A stretch of 64,000 nucleotides of DNA, taken from NCBI GenBank assembly GCA_947253155.1, contig CAMXYK010000001.1, positions 62,001 through 126,000 of the forward strand. The letters run 5' to 3'. Source of the stretch: an uncultured Bifidobacteriaceae bacterium. GTDB lineage: Bacteria; Actinomycetota; Actinomycetes; Actinomycetales; Bifidobacteriaceae. Positions 25,921-34,251 of this stretch are shown here, in pieces (position 1 is the stretch's first letter; each line of letters begins with the position of its first letter). The position numbers were made by a program, and so were the translations under genes. The notes beneath the pieces are model-generated. The model was not told the DNA's origin. It made no database searches and saw only the letters and a program-made list of their open reading frames with translations.

Positions 25921-28158
25921 ATGGTACAAATTTTTGACGCTCCCTCAAAGGCGATTTTGCGAGGTCAAATTGCAGAACACATCGCCGAAGATGAAAAGGC
26001 AGAAAAACGTGAAGCTCGTGAGGGTGAGCTACCGTTGCCAAAAGATCGTTTCTTCGACCGCGAATTAAGCTGGCTGAAGTTCAATCGACGCGTGCTTGAG
26101 TTGGCTCAAAATACTGATTTGCCTCTACTTGAACGCGCTAATTTTGCTGCTATTTTTGCGTCAAATCTCGACGAATTCTTTATGGTTCGAGTCGCAGGCT
26201 TAAAGCGCCGCATTGATTCTGGCATAGCAGTAACTGCAGCATCCGGCTTAAGCCCACGCCAGCAATTGCGCGCTATTAGTGAGGTCACTCACCGCCGCCA
26301 AGATGAGCATGCTCACTATGTTATTGAGCATATTCTTCCTGAACTTGCAAAGCAGCGTATTGTTTTGCTCAGCTGGGATAAGCTTACAGAATCAGAAAAA
26401 GCGCGTTTGTCTGATTACTACAAAAAGCAAGTATTCCCAGTTCTTACGCCTCTTGCGGTGGATCCTGCTCACCCGTTCCCATACATTTCCGGCAAGTCTA
26501 TTAACTTGGCTGTTATCGTCGAAAATCCAAATTCTGGAAAGTCGCATTTTGCGCGCGTAAAAATTCCAGATAATTTGAACCGTCTTGTACCAGTCGACGA
26601 TTTAACAGATGAAGAAGGTCGCGAAGAGCGTTACGGCTTCATCACTATGGAAAAGCTGATTGCAGCACACTTGGAATCGCTTTTCCCAGGAATGATTATT
26701 AAGGAAGCTCGTTCCTTCCGCGTTACACGCAATGAGGATATTGACGTTGAGGAAGATGACGCAGAGAACTTGCTCAACGCTATGGAGAAGGAGCTTCTTC
26801 GCCGCCGCTTTGGACCGCCTATTCGTTTGGAAATTTCTAACGAGGCCAGCCCATTCCTTTCTCAGCTTCTTGCAAATCAGCTTCGTGTAAGCCCTGAGGA
26901 AGTCTATCGCTTGCCTTCGCCGCTTGATATGACGGTATTGTTTGAATTGCAGGCGCTTGATCGCCCTGATTTGAAGTATCGTCCGTTTATTCCTACTACG
27001 AATCGTCAGATTGCAGAAGTTGAAACTAGCCACGCGCAAGATATTTTCGCTTCTATTCGCGAGCATGACATTTTGTTGCATCATCCTTACGATTCGTTCT
27101 CTACTTCTGTGCAAGCATTCCTCGCGCAAGCTGCTGCGGATCCAAAAGTGCTTGCAATTAAGCAGACTTTGTACCGTACGTCTAGCAATTCGCCAATTAT
27201 TGACGCTCTTGTTGATGCAGCTCACGCTGGAAAGCAGGTGCTTGCGCTGGTTGAGATTAAGGCGCGATTTGACGAGGACGCAAATATTGCTTGGGCTCGT
27301 AAGCTTGAGCGCGCAGGCGTTCACGTTGTGTACGGCATTGTTGGTTTGAAGACTCACTGCAAGCTTTCACTCGTGGTTCGCCAAGAAGCAGAAGGATTGC
27401 GCCGCTACTGCCACGTTGGTACAGGTAATTACAATCCTAAGACTGCTCGCTTGTACACGGATTTGGGTTTGCTTACTTGCGATCCTGTAGTCGGCCAGGA
27501 TTTGACTCGCTTGTTTAATCAGCTTTCTGGCTATGCGCCAAAGTCTAGTTTCCACCGCCTGCTTGTGGCTCCTCGTACAGTTCGCACTGGTATTATTGCG
27601 CGAATTCAGCGTGAGGAAGCCGCGGCTCTTGCTGGAAAGGAAGCTTGGATTAAGATTAAGGTCAATTCTGTGGTTGACGAGCAGACTATTGACGCTTTGT
27701 ATCGTGCTTCGCAAGCTGGAGTAAAGATTGATATTGTTGAGCGCGGCATCTGCTCGCTTAAGCCTGGAATTGAGGGATTGAGCGACAATATTCGCGTTCG
27801 CTCTATTCTTGGACGATTCCTTGAGCACAGCCGCATTTACGCTTTTGCTAACTCTTGCGGCCCGCAGATTGGTGATGGCCCTGCAAGCGGACCAGAAGTG
27901 TGGATTGGTTCGGCTGATTTAATGCACCGTAATCTTGACCGTCGCGTTGAGACTCTGGTTAGAATTAGCGCGCCAGATCAGGTTGAAGCTTTGATTCAGT
28001 ATATTGATTTGCAAATGGCTGATTCAACTGTTTCGTGGTGGATGGATGGCGATGGCACATACACGTTGCATTCTCGCGATAAGGAAGGCCGTCCGCTCGT
28101 AGACAGCCAGGCTTACCTAATCCATACTCACACGCGTAAGCCTCGCGGTGCGAACTAA
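25921..28158 (+). CDS. ppk: Polyphosphate kinase 1
   Basis: A 745-residue enzyme that reversibly polymerises the ATP gamma-phosphate into polyphosphate. All PPK1 regions are present: DRFFDRELSWLKFNRRVLE and NLDEFFMVRVAGL at the N-terminus, the IKQTLYRTSSNSPII and LVEIKARFDEDANIAW catalytic segments, the autophosphorylated-histidine region VVYGIVGLKTHCKLSLV and YCHVGTGNYNPKTARLYTDLG, and the second His region near the C-terminus. The ATG at 25921 (MVQIFDAPSKAIL) is preferred, although GGAG lies only one base before it; the frame reaches back to a GTG at 25828. A terminator follows at 28184. Confidence 0.95.
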   Translation: MVQIFDAPSKAILRGQIAEHIAEDEKAEKREAREGELPLPKDRFFDRELSWLKFNRRVLELAQNTDLPLLERANFAAIFASNLDEFFMVRVAGLKRRIDSGIAVTAASGLSPRQQLRAISEVTHRRQDEHAHYVIEHILPELAKQRIVLLSWDKLTESEKARLSDYYKKQVFPVLTPLAVDPAHPFPYISGKSINLAVIVENPNSGKSHFARVKIPDNLNRLVPVDDLTDEEGREERYGFITMEKLIAAHLESLFPGMIIKEARSFRVTRNEDIDVEEDDAENLLNAMEKELLRRRFGPPIRLEISNEASPFLSQLLANQLRVSPEEVYRLPSPLDMTVLFELQALDRPDLKYRPFIPTTNRQIAEVETSHAQDIFASIREHDILLHHPYDSFSTSVQAFLAQAAADPKVLAIKQTLYRTSSNSPIIDALVDAAHAGKQVLALVEIKARFDEDANIAWARKLERAGVHVVYGIVGLKTHCKLSLVVRQEAEGLRRYCHVGTGNYNPKTARLYTDLGLLTCDPVVGQDLTRLFNQLSGYAPKSSFHRLLVAPRTVRTGIIARIQREEAAALAGKEAWIKIKVNSVVDEQTIDALYRASQAGVKIDIVERGICSLKPGIEGLSDNIRVRSILGRFLEHSRIYAFANSCGPQIGDGPASGPEVWIGSADLMHRNLDRRVETLVRISAPDQVEALIQYIDLQMADSTVSWWMDGDGTYTLHSRDKEGRPLVDSQAYLIHTHTRKPRGAN

Positions 28159-28183
28159 TCGCAAGTAACTAACAAACGATAAG

Positions 28184-28219
28184 CAAGAGCCAGATTCAGT
28201 AACATGTTTCTGGCTCTTG
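28184..28219 (+). terminator. Intrinsic terminator of ppk
   Basis: CAAGAGCCAGA (28184-28194) pairs perfectly with TCTGGCTCTTG (28209-28219), followed by TTGTGTTTATT. It lies 26 bp past the ppk stop. Confidence 0.9.
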
Positions 28220-28293
28220 TTGTGTTTATTAATCCTTCTAAACCGCCTAAATTTCAAGCGTTCCAGCAGTAGCCAAAATCTTCTACAGCACCA

Positions 28294-28347
28294 TTTGCCA
28301 GTTTTGGGATGTTTTTTGAGTAATTATTTGCCAGTTTTAGGAAGTTT
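28294..28347. repeat. Direct repeat of 21 bp, 33 bp apart
   Basis: TTTGCCAGTTTTGGGATGTTT (28294-28314, first copy) recurs at 28327-28347 with two changes. It lies immediately upstream of the phased operator array and has no known assignment. Confidence 0.65.
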
Positions 28348-28385
28348 GGGTTATCTAACAATCTGATTTACTAAGCGCATTTGCA

Positions 28386-28620
28386 TTACAGTCATAAATG
28401 GGGGCATCACAGTCACGGAAGTCAAAATGACTGTCATAAATCTACACATCTCGGCCAAAATGCGAAAGATCACTGTCAAAATATAGTAAATCATGTTCAA
28501 AATCGGAAAAATGACAGTCATATATACGAAAATCACTGTCACAAACGAGAAAAATGACAGTCACAACACTTTTATCACAGTCATGACCATGATATAATGA
28601 CAGTGATGTTATGACAGAGG
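28386..28620. promoter_or_regulatory. Helically phased array of 9-bp near-palindromes overlapping a promoter
   Basis: Copies of T(G/C)AC-W-GTCA start at 28386, 28407, 28428, 28470, 28512, 28533, 28555, 28575 and 28598 (last: TGACAGTGA). The first six gaps are exact multiples of 21 bp; the later ones are 22, 20 and 23. Degenerate copies (6 of 9) sit at the two empty registers, 28449 and 28491. A perfect -10 TATAAT lies at 28593-28598 and touches the last copy; a half copy TGACAG follows at 28612. The layout fits cooperative binding by a dimeric DNA-binding protein repressing this promoter, probably that of the downstream gene (inference). Confidence 0.85.
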
Positions 28621-28752
28621 AAACAAACCAGCTAACAAAATATTAGAAAAACAATTATTAAAGCAACTTCCTCACCTAACTACAAAAACAAATTTAAGCA
28701 TTAACAAATCACTACTAGCCACACATAACCACAGTTAATCAAGGAGCAAGCA

Positions 28753-30378
28753 ATGGCAATCGTAAACGAACAAATTAAAGACGCCATCGAACGATTGCGC
28801 ATCCAAAAAACAGATGACTCCAATTATGAAGCAAAAAGCTGTGACGTAAAACTCAGCGTAAGTGTGTGGGAAACAGTAAGCGCTTTTGCGAATACGAATG
28901 GTGGCACACTATTACTCGGATTAGATGAAAGCAATAATTTTTCTCCAACAAAAAACTTTGATATTAACAAAGTTCGCAATCAATTTATTGAAGGAATAGG
29001 CGACGGCGGCGTAAACGGAGCTCGGCTAACATATCCTCCAAGATATGACTTAGAAAGAGTAATCATAGACGATAATTCTCAAATTCTAGCCATAAAAATC
29101 TACGAAAACACTGCCGATAAAAAGCCTTGCTATATTACAGCTAAAGGAGATAAAGGCGGAAGTTACAAGCGCGTTGACGATAAAGACATTCGCATGTCGA
29201 ATGATGAAGTTTACGAAATAGAAAACGCATTACGTCCAAGCGATATAGATTTGTCGATTGTTAAAGAAGCTACAAAATCTGATTTAAACAAGGACTTAGT
29301 CGAAAATCTTATAGTAAGACGAGCAAATTCCAAGGCTTTACGAGGCACTACAACAGAAGATGAAAAACTTACGCGTCTTAATATTACAGATAAGCAAGGG
29401 CGCGTGCGAATGGCGGGACTTTTAACTCTTGGAAACTATCCACAGCAATTTTTCCCGCGGTTGTTTATTGACGTAACAGCTCACGCTGGAACAGAAAAAT
29501 CTTCGACTGGAGTGCAACGCTTTATAGACCGCGAAGAATGTAGCGGCGCAATATCCGAAATGATTGAGGATGCAGTAAACGCGGTTATTAAAAATCTTCG
29601 AGTTAGCACATTTATTAGCGGCATTGAACGCATAGAAGAATCGGAGATTCCGCGCGAAGTTCTACGCGAAGCCATAGCTAATGCAGTAATTCACAGAGAA
29701 TATCACGAATATTTTCAAGGTCAGCCTGTAAGCGTTGACATTTTCCCAGACAGGGTTGTTATAACAAATCCTGGAGGATTATGGGGAGGAAAAACGCTTG
29801 ATAACATTGACGACGGCGAATCGAAATGCCGAAATGCCGCACTTATGCAATTGGCACAATACACACCAATCGAAGCAAATAGAATTGGAGCAGGGCCAGT
29901 TGAAGGCCAAGGTAGCGGAATTGCGTTTATGATTAACGAAATGCAAGCATGGTCTCTGCCAAAACCACAATTCATACCTAAACTTGGATCTTTTAGCGTG
30001 ATTTTGCAGCGTGCGAAAGCAAAACTTCCTAGCGACTTAAATTACGTAAATTACGTAAATCACACAAACTGCTCTCAAATAATGGATTCTAACAAAAACC
30101 ATGTTGAGGAACGTAACGACACTGAACAAACAGTAGGAAATTACATTCACGTTGAACACACGCAAGCGGAAAGCAAAAGGAATCAATTAAATGATGATAT
30201 TTTGCTAACTCTTATACCTGTTGGCTCTACAATAACAACTCTAGAATTAGCTGAACTAACTAAAAAGTCTCCAGAAACAATCAGACGACATTTACGTAAG
30301 CTAATTGCAGAAAATAAAGTAAAAGCACTAGGAAAAGTAACAAGTAAGCAGCGTAAATATACGAAAACTGGCAACTGA
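28753..30378 (+). CDS. AlbA_2 (Schlafen-like) and GHKL-type ATPase protein with C-terminal HTH
   Basis: A 541-residue protein of the bacterial Schlafen-AAA_4/AlbA_2 type. The N-terminal nucleic-acid-binding AlbA_2 domain (about 15-150) includes NYEAKSC and the hallmark AFANTNGGTLLLGLDE. The HATPase_c_4-like domain (about 300-430) has REAIANAVIHREYHEY and VVITNPGGLWGG. Residues about 491-528 form a winged helix-turn-helix (TTLELAELTKKSPETIRRHL). Such proteins are annotated as transcriptional regulators or ATP-dependent helicase-like proteins, and relatives occur in defence and toxin contexts. AAGGAGCAAGCA precedes the ATG. It is a single gene behind the phased operator array, so autoregulation is likely (inference). 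Confidence 0.85.
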   Translation: MAIVNEQIKDAIERLRIQKTDDSNYEAKSCDVKLSVSVWETVSAFANTNGGTLLLGLDESNNFSPTKNFDINKVRNQFIEGIGDGGVNGARLTYPPRYDLERVIIDDNSQILAIKIYENTADKKPCYITAKGDKGGSYKRVDDKDIRMSNDEVYEIENALRPSDIDLSIVKEATKSDLNKDLVENLIVRRANSKALRGTTTEDEKLTRLNITDKQGRVRMAGLLTLGNYPQQFFPRLFIDVTAHAGTEKSSTGVQRFIDREECSGAISEMIEDAVNAVIKNLRVSTFISGIERIEESEIPREVLREAIANAVIHREYHEYFQGQPVSVDIFPDRVVITNPGGLWGGKTLDNIDDGESKCRNAALMQLAQYTPIEANRIGAGPVEGQGSGIAFMINEMQAWSLPKPQFIPKLGSFSVILQRAKAKLPSDLNYVNYVNHTNCSQIMDSNKNHVEERNDTEQTVGNYIHVEHTQAESKRNQLNDDILLTLIPVGSTITTLELAELTKKSPETIRRHLRKLIAENKVKALGKVTSKQRKYTKTGN

Positions 30379-30469
30379 TTTACTCTAACCAAATGGGCGA
30401 ATAATCGAATTGCAATAAATAACCAAGCACAACTAAAAATTGCGAAAGAAAACCGCTAAAATAGTGAAT

Positions 30470-31657
30470 ATGAGTGCAGTAACGACGCAATACGTTGAAG
30501 CAGCTGGCGGAATAATCTATCGCAAGCGCAATATTACAAACAGCTCAAATGCAGGCGAAGAGGCAAAAACAGGCAGCAATGCAATTAAGCCAAGCAGCGC
30601 AATAAAGCCTAGCGACGACGACTTTGAACTTTGCCTAGTCTACCGCCCTAAATATGACGATTGGAGCTGGCCAAAAGGAAAGAATGATCCGAACGAATCA
30701 CATCGCCACACAGCCGTGCGCGAAGTTGGAGAAGAAACAGGATATTCAGTCACACTAGGCCCACACATTGCCAAAATAGAGTATCCACTTGAGCATGAGG
30801 GCAAAAAGCAAACTTCTAAAAGCGGCAACGCATCACGCAATTCTCAGCCGGAAGTAATAAAGCGAATCCACTACTGGATGATGCGCTTAATCGATAAACC
30901 AACTGCAGCAAAGCGTCTTCCTGCTTTCGGACCAATTAAGCCGGCAAAGCCTACTGAAATTGGCAATGTTTTATGGCTTACTCCTTCTAAAGCGCGCAAA
31001 AAGCTTACGCACGATAGTGACCGCGAAGTGCTAGACGCTTTCTTAGAAAAGCTCCATGCAGGTCAAGGAGAATATAGCACGCTGCTTTTGGTGCGTCACG
31101 GAAAAGCTGAGTCTCGAAAAACTTGGCAAGGAAGCGAAGCAACTCGTCCAATCACGCCTCTTGGAGCAGCTGCATCCTACGCTCTAGGCCGCGAGCTTGC
31201 CTGCTACGCGCCGAATAAAATCATATCGTCACCTTGGAAACGTTGCGTAGAAACCGTTGCTGCTTTTTCGCATGATTCTTCACTTCCTATAGAACAAGTT
31301 GCGGAACTTACTGAAGATCATCACGAGAAACAACCAAAATCTACGCTATCTTTGCTTATAAACGAAATACAAAATCTTGAGCGCAACGCACAAAATACAA
31401 GCGAAACTAGCAACGCAAGCACAGCCAACAACGCAATTGCTACCAACAACGCAACAGTCATGTGCCTACATCGCCCGGTTATTGGCACTTTCTTCGATTA
31501 TTTGCGCGAAATAACAAAGCCTAGAGCACACAAGCGCATACTCAGCCAAAAATCTCCATACATGCCTACAGGAAGCGCAATAGTTTTGCACATAATTAAC
31601 ACTTCTAAAGGCGCTCGCATTATTGATATTGAAAAGGTTATTCCAAGTGTCTACTAG
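30470..31657 (+). CDS. MutT1-like Nudix hydrolase fused to histidine phosphatase
   Basis: A 395-residue fusion. The Nudix domain (about 5-190) has a full Nudix box, G-x5-E-x7-REVGEETGY, at about residues 71-95. The C-terminal SixA/phosphoglycerate-mutase-like domain starts at LLLVRHGKAESRKTWQG with the catalytic RHG. This architecture matches mycobacterial MutT1, which hydrolyses 8-oxo-(d)GTP and diadenosine polyphosphates. Low-complexity Ala/Ser/Thr/Asn stretches interrupt both domains (near residues 25-48 and 305-325). An ATG at 30470 is used; GTG at 30464 is an alternative, and no Shine-Dalgarno is seen. It overlaps the next gene. Confidence 0.88.
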   Translation: MSAVTTQYVEAAGGIIYRKRNITNSSNAGEEAKTGSNAIKPSSAIKPSDDDFELCLVYRPKYDDWSWPKGKNDPNESHRHTAVREVGEETGYSVTLGPHIAKIEYPLEHEGKKQTSKSGNASRNSQPEVIKRIHYWMMRLIDKPTAAKRLPAFGPIKPAKPTEIGNVLWLTPSKARKKLTHDSDREVLDAFLEKLHAGQGEYSTLLLVRHGKAESRKTWQGSEATRPITPLGAAASYALGRELACYAPNKIISSPWKRCVETVAAFSHDSSLPIEQVAELTEDHHEKQPKSTLSLLINEIQNLERNAQNTSETSNASTANNAIATNNATVMCLHRPVIGTFFDYLREITKPRAHKRILSQKSPYMPTGSAIVLHIINTSKGARIIDIEKVIPSVY

Positions 31658-32357
31658 TTTAAATTCGCAATCGAGCTCTATTCATTCAAGCAGATCTGCT
31701 TTTATGCCAAGCCCAAGCGGTGCTGCCCGTCCAAGCCGTCCTGCACAAATGGATCCTGCAATGCTCACGCAGATTGAAGGCGGCACAGACCCGCAGGTTG
31801 TAAACGAAATTAGCCACACTTCCGCTGCCGTTTTGCTTAATCGCGTTCATAAAACGCAGTCGCCGGAAATCGTCGAGCGCGTGCTGAATTTAGTTGAAAA
31901 TGAAGGCATTGAAGTTATTGCAGATTTGTGGAGTCACGCAGAATCTGAGTCTCTTCCTGGAATGTTGTGGCGACTGTACTTACTGCGCATGTCGCTACGA
32001 AAGCAGCGCGAAGCTTACGCCGAGTATTGGCGTTTGGGCGAGCCTGAAGCAACGAGCGCTTCGGCTATTACAGGAATTGACGACGCTCCTACAGGTGAAG
32101 ATATTGCGCGACTTGCGGACTCTATTCTTTCTGGCGCTTTTACAGGCGATTTTGCCGTAGCTCTTTACCGCGCTTCAGCTTTTACTTCGATTATTGCGCG
32201 CGGAATGCGAGTTTACGCAAAAAAGTTAGATGAGCAAGCAAATACAATACGCACGCAGAAAATTGCAAAAGTTTTGCACATATCCGCAAATATGCACGCG
32301 CTTTCGTTATCTTTTGCCCATGGAGCAAAATTGTGGCGCGCAGGAAAATTGGAATAA
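31647..32357 (+). CDS. Conserved actinobacterial protein of unknown function
   Basis: A 236-residue helical protein. The GTG at 31647 is chosen because AAAAGG lies 9 bases upstream and the gene overlaps the end of the Nudix/phosphatase gene, suggesting coupling. The N-terminal 30 residues are Ser/Pro-rich; the core (about 45-230) includes ISHTSAAVLLNRVH, GMLWRLYLLR, YWRLGEP and ILSGAFTGDFAVALYRA, which I recognise as a conserved actinobacterial family without a known role. No membrane segment, signal peptide or catalytic motif is evident. Confidence 0.75.
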   Translation: MSTSLNSQSSSIHSSRSAFMPSPSGAARPSRPAQMDPAMLTQIEGGTDPQVVNEISHTSAAVLLNRVHKTQSPEIVERVLNLVENEGIEVIADLWSHAESESLPGMLWRLYLLRMSLRKQREAYAEYWRLGEPEATSASAITGIDDAPTGEDIARLADSILSGAFTGDFAVALYRASAFTSIIARGMRVYAKKLDEQANTIRTQKIAKVLHISANMHALSLSFAHGAKLWRAGKLE

Positions 32358-32412
32358 ATTATTTGCGATTAAAATTATGCGGCGCGTGAAAACAGAAAAC
32401 AAGGTATACTCA

Positions 32413-32508
32413 AAATGATGCTGGCTTGTGCTTAAGCCCCGGGCTCCATTTTTTGCCGCTGCGAGCGGCGTTTGCGCCGACAGGCGCTTTCGCAAGTCAG
32501 TATCGTTT
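32413..32508 (+). ncRNA. Candidate structured RNA upstream of upp (family unknown)
   Basis: Positions 32413-32430 and 32491-32508 can form an 18-bp closing helix (four G-U pairs), enclosing AGCC-CCG-GGCT (32435-32445), GCCGC-TGCGA-GCGGC (32455-32469) and GCGCC-GACA-GGCGC (32474-32487). The segment is GC-rich within AT-rich flanks. TATACT at 32405-32410 could be its -10 box on the plus strand. The fold is nearly symmetric, so the strand is not certain. It lacks the SRP RNA GGAA-loop core and has no tRNA-like T arm. It may be an independent RNA or a leader of upp. Confidence 0.55.
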
Positions 32509-32670
32509 CTGTTTTGAATTTTAGATTTTATATTTTACGTTTTAGATTTTAGATTTTTGCCATCTAATTTTATGCAAAATACATTTTTACTCAACATTTG
32601 TTTATATTTCGCGCAAAAATAACGGCACGCCGATAGCTTAACATGCCATGCTTGCATTACCCTAGAAGGT

Positions 32671-33309
32671 ATGGATCTTCATGTTTTACATCATCCGCTG
32701 GTGGACCACAAGCTCACCGTTTTGCGTGATAAGAATACACCTTCTAACATTTTCCGCGAGTTGGTTTCCGAATTGGTAACCCTCGAAGCTTACGAAGCAA
32801 CCCGCAATTTGGAAGTTAGCGATCGCGAGATTGAAACTCCTATTTGCAAGATGACTGGCAAGCATTTGAACCGCCCACGCCCAATGGTTGTGCCGGTTTT
32901 GCGTGCAGGTCTCGGTATGCTCGACGGCATGACTCGCCTTCTTCCAACCGCTGAGGTTGGATTCCTTGGCATGAAGCGCGATGAGCAGACGCTCGACATC
33001 GTCACTTATGCCAACCGTTTGCCAGAAGATTTGACCGGACGTCAGTGCTTCCTTCTTGACCCAATGCTTGCCACTGGTGGCACTCTTATTGCCGCTACGC
33101 ATTATTTGGCTGAGCGCGGTGCTAAAGATGTTACTGCTATTAACATTTTGGCAGCTCCAGAAGGCTTGGAACGCTTGGAGAAGGAGCTTGATCCTTCTAT
33201 TGATTTTAAGGTTGTTGTTTGCGCTGTTGACGAGCATTTGAACGACAAAGCTTATATCGTTCCAGGTCTTGGCGACGCCGGCGATCGCTTGTATGGTTTG
33301 ATTGACTAA
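32671..33309 (+). CDS. upp: Uracil phosphoribosyltransferase
   Basis: A 212-residue salvage enzyme converting uracil and PRPP to UMP. It has HHPLVDHKLTVLRDKNT at the N-terminus, the IPTAEVGFLGMKRDE-like segment (LPTAEVGFLGMKRDE), the PRPP loop LLDPMLATGGTLIAA and the C-terminal uracil-binding YIVPGLGDAGDRLYG. It is full length. AGAAGG lies only one base before the ATG, so spacing is unusually tight. A candidate structured RNA ends 162 bp upstream, and a hairpin terminator follows. Confidence 0.97.
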   Translation: MDLHVLHHPLVDHKLTVLRDKNTPSNIFRELVSELVTLEAYEATRNLEVSDREIETPICKMTGKHLNRPRPMVVPVLRAGLGMLDGMTRLLPTAEVGFLGMKRDEQTLDIVTYANRLPEDLTGRQCFLLDPMLATGGTLIAATHYLAERGAKDVTAINILAAPEGLERLEKELDPSIDFKVVVCAVDEHLNDKAYIVPGLGDAGDRLYGLID

Positions 33310-33369
33310 TATACTTACCAAATCAAGCGAAAACTAGAATATAAAATCTAAAATCAAAAACTACAAAAT

Positions 33370-33415
33370 AGCCTGTTGATTTGCAATACTTTGCAAGTTC
33401 AGCAGGCTTTTGTAT
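33370..33415 (+). terminator. Intrinsic terminator of upp
   Basis: AGCCTGTTGA (33370-33379) pairs with TTCAGCAGGCT (33398-33408) with a small bulge, followed by TTTGTATTT. It lies between the convergent upp and gatD genes. Confidence 0.82.
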
Positions 33416-33448
33416 TTAGCGTTGACAAATTTAGCGCAGATAAATCTC

Positions 33449-34246
33449 TTACCGCGGACGAGTTACGGCCACTTCGCGAGCGCGCTCTGCTAATTCGTCT
33501 AGTTTCGCAATTTCCGCACGTTGAGCATCAGTTTGATTTGGCGAAAATTCGCCGTAACGATTTTGCGCAGCAGTGCGAATTAAAAAGTCAGCCAGACGCG
33601 GATTTTTCGGCAAAACTGAGCCGTGCATATACGTTCCAATAACATTGTATTTGCGAGCGCCTTCCGTGTGATCTTCGCCATTATTCCCGCAATTTTCACT
33701 ATCAACTGAACCAAGTGGCTGCGTGCCATCTTCCAAGCTTGTGCGCCCGGAATGGTTCTCGTAGCCAACAATGTCGCCAAAATCGACGCTATGCTCAACA
33801 AGATTTCCAATCATGCGCACATCTTGACCAACCGTATGCTCACCGAGTATGCCAATTCCTTGAAGCTTTTGCCCCTCAACGGTTTCAAAATACTCTCCAA
33901 AAAGCTGGTAAAGTCCACAAATCATAAGCATTGGAACGCCATTTTTTGCAAGCACTCGAATAGCATCCGCGCGCTCAAATAAGTCTTCAGTAACTCTGCT
34001 CTGACCATGATCTTGACCGCCGCCACCAAGAATCATATCCACGCGCTCTGGCCAATCGTCACCAACGTTGTACTCGTGTAGCACTGGCTCGTAACCGTAC
34101 AATTCCGCACGGCGCATAATCGTAAGCACATTGCCGTAGTCACCGTAAATATTCATGTCTTTTGGATATAGCGACACAATATCTAGCACGCGATTTTCGA
34201 CTTCAAAAGTAGCATTTGCTTTACTAATATCACTAGAACCATTCAT
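33449..34246 (-). CDS. gatD: Lipid II isoglutaminyl synthase, glutaminase subunit GatD
   Basis: A 265-residue class I glutamine amidotransferase that supplies ammonia to MurT for amidating the D-Glu of lipid II stem peptides. The nucleophile is C110 in MLMICGLYQLFG and the catalytic His is H208 in TYMHGSVLPKN; ILGGGGQDHGQ is the characteristic GatD oxyanion segment. A short His/Glu/Asn-rich insert (about 178-198) sits before the catalytic His. It starts 5 bp after the murT stop with GGAAAG upstream, so the two are cotranscribed. Confidence 0.93.
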   Translation of the reverse strand: MNGSSDISKANATFEVENRVLDIVSLYPKDMNIYGDYGNVLTIMRRAELYGYEPVLHEYNVGDDWPERVDMILGGGGQDHGQSRVTEDLFERADAIRVLAKNGVPMLMICGLYQLFGEYFETVEGQKLQGIGILGEHTVGQDVRMIGNLVEHSVDFGDIVGYENHSGRTSLEDGTQPLGSVDSENCGNNGEDHTEGARKYNVIGTYMHGSVLPKNPRLADFLIRTAAQNRYGEFSPNQTDAQRAEIAKLDELAERAREVAVTRPR

Positions 34247-34251
34247 GACGA

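Noticed and set aside
26602..27357. Minus-strand frame inside ppk
   Set aside because: Ppk is intact and conserved over the same DNA, so this is a codon-bias shadow.
28386..28620. CRISPR array
   Set aside because: The repeated unit is only about 9 bp with 12-bp spacers, both orientations are palindromic, and no cas genes are nearby. A phased operator array fits better.
28386..28620. Plasmid-type iterons of an integrated replicon
   Set aside because: Spacing of 21 bp is iteron-like, but the downstream gene is not a replication initiator and no plasmid or integrase genes are present.
32413..32508. SRP RNA, tRNA or 6S RNA
   Set aside because: The segment lacks the SRP GGAA-tetraloop core, lacks a TTCRA T arm, and is too short and branched for 6S RNA.
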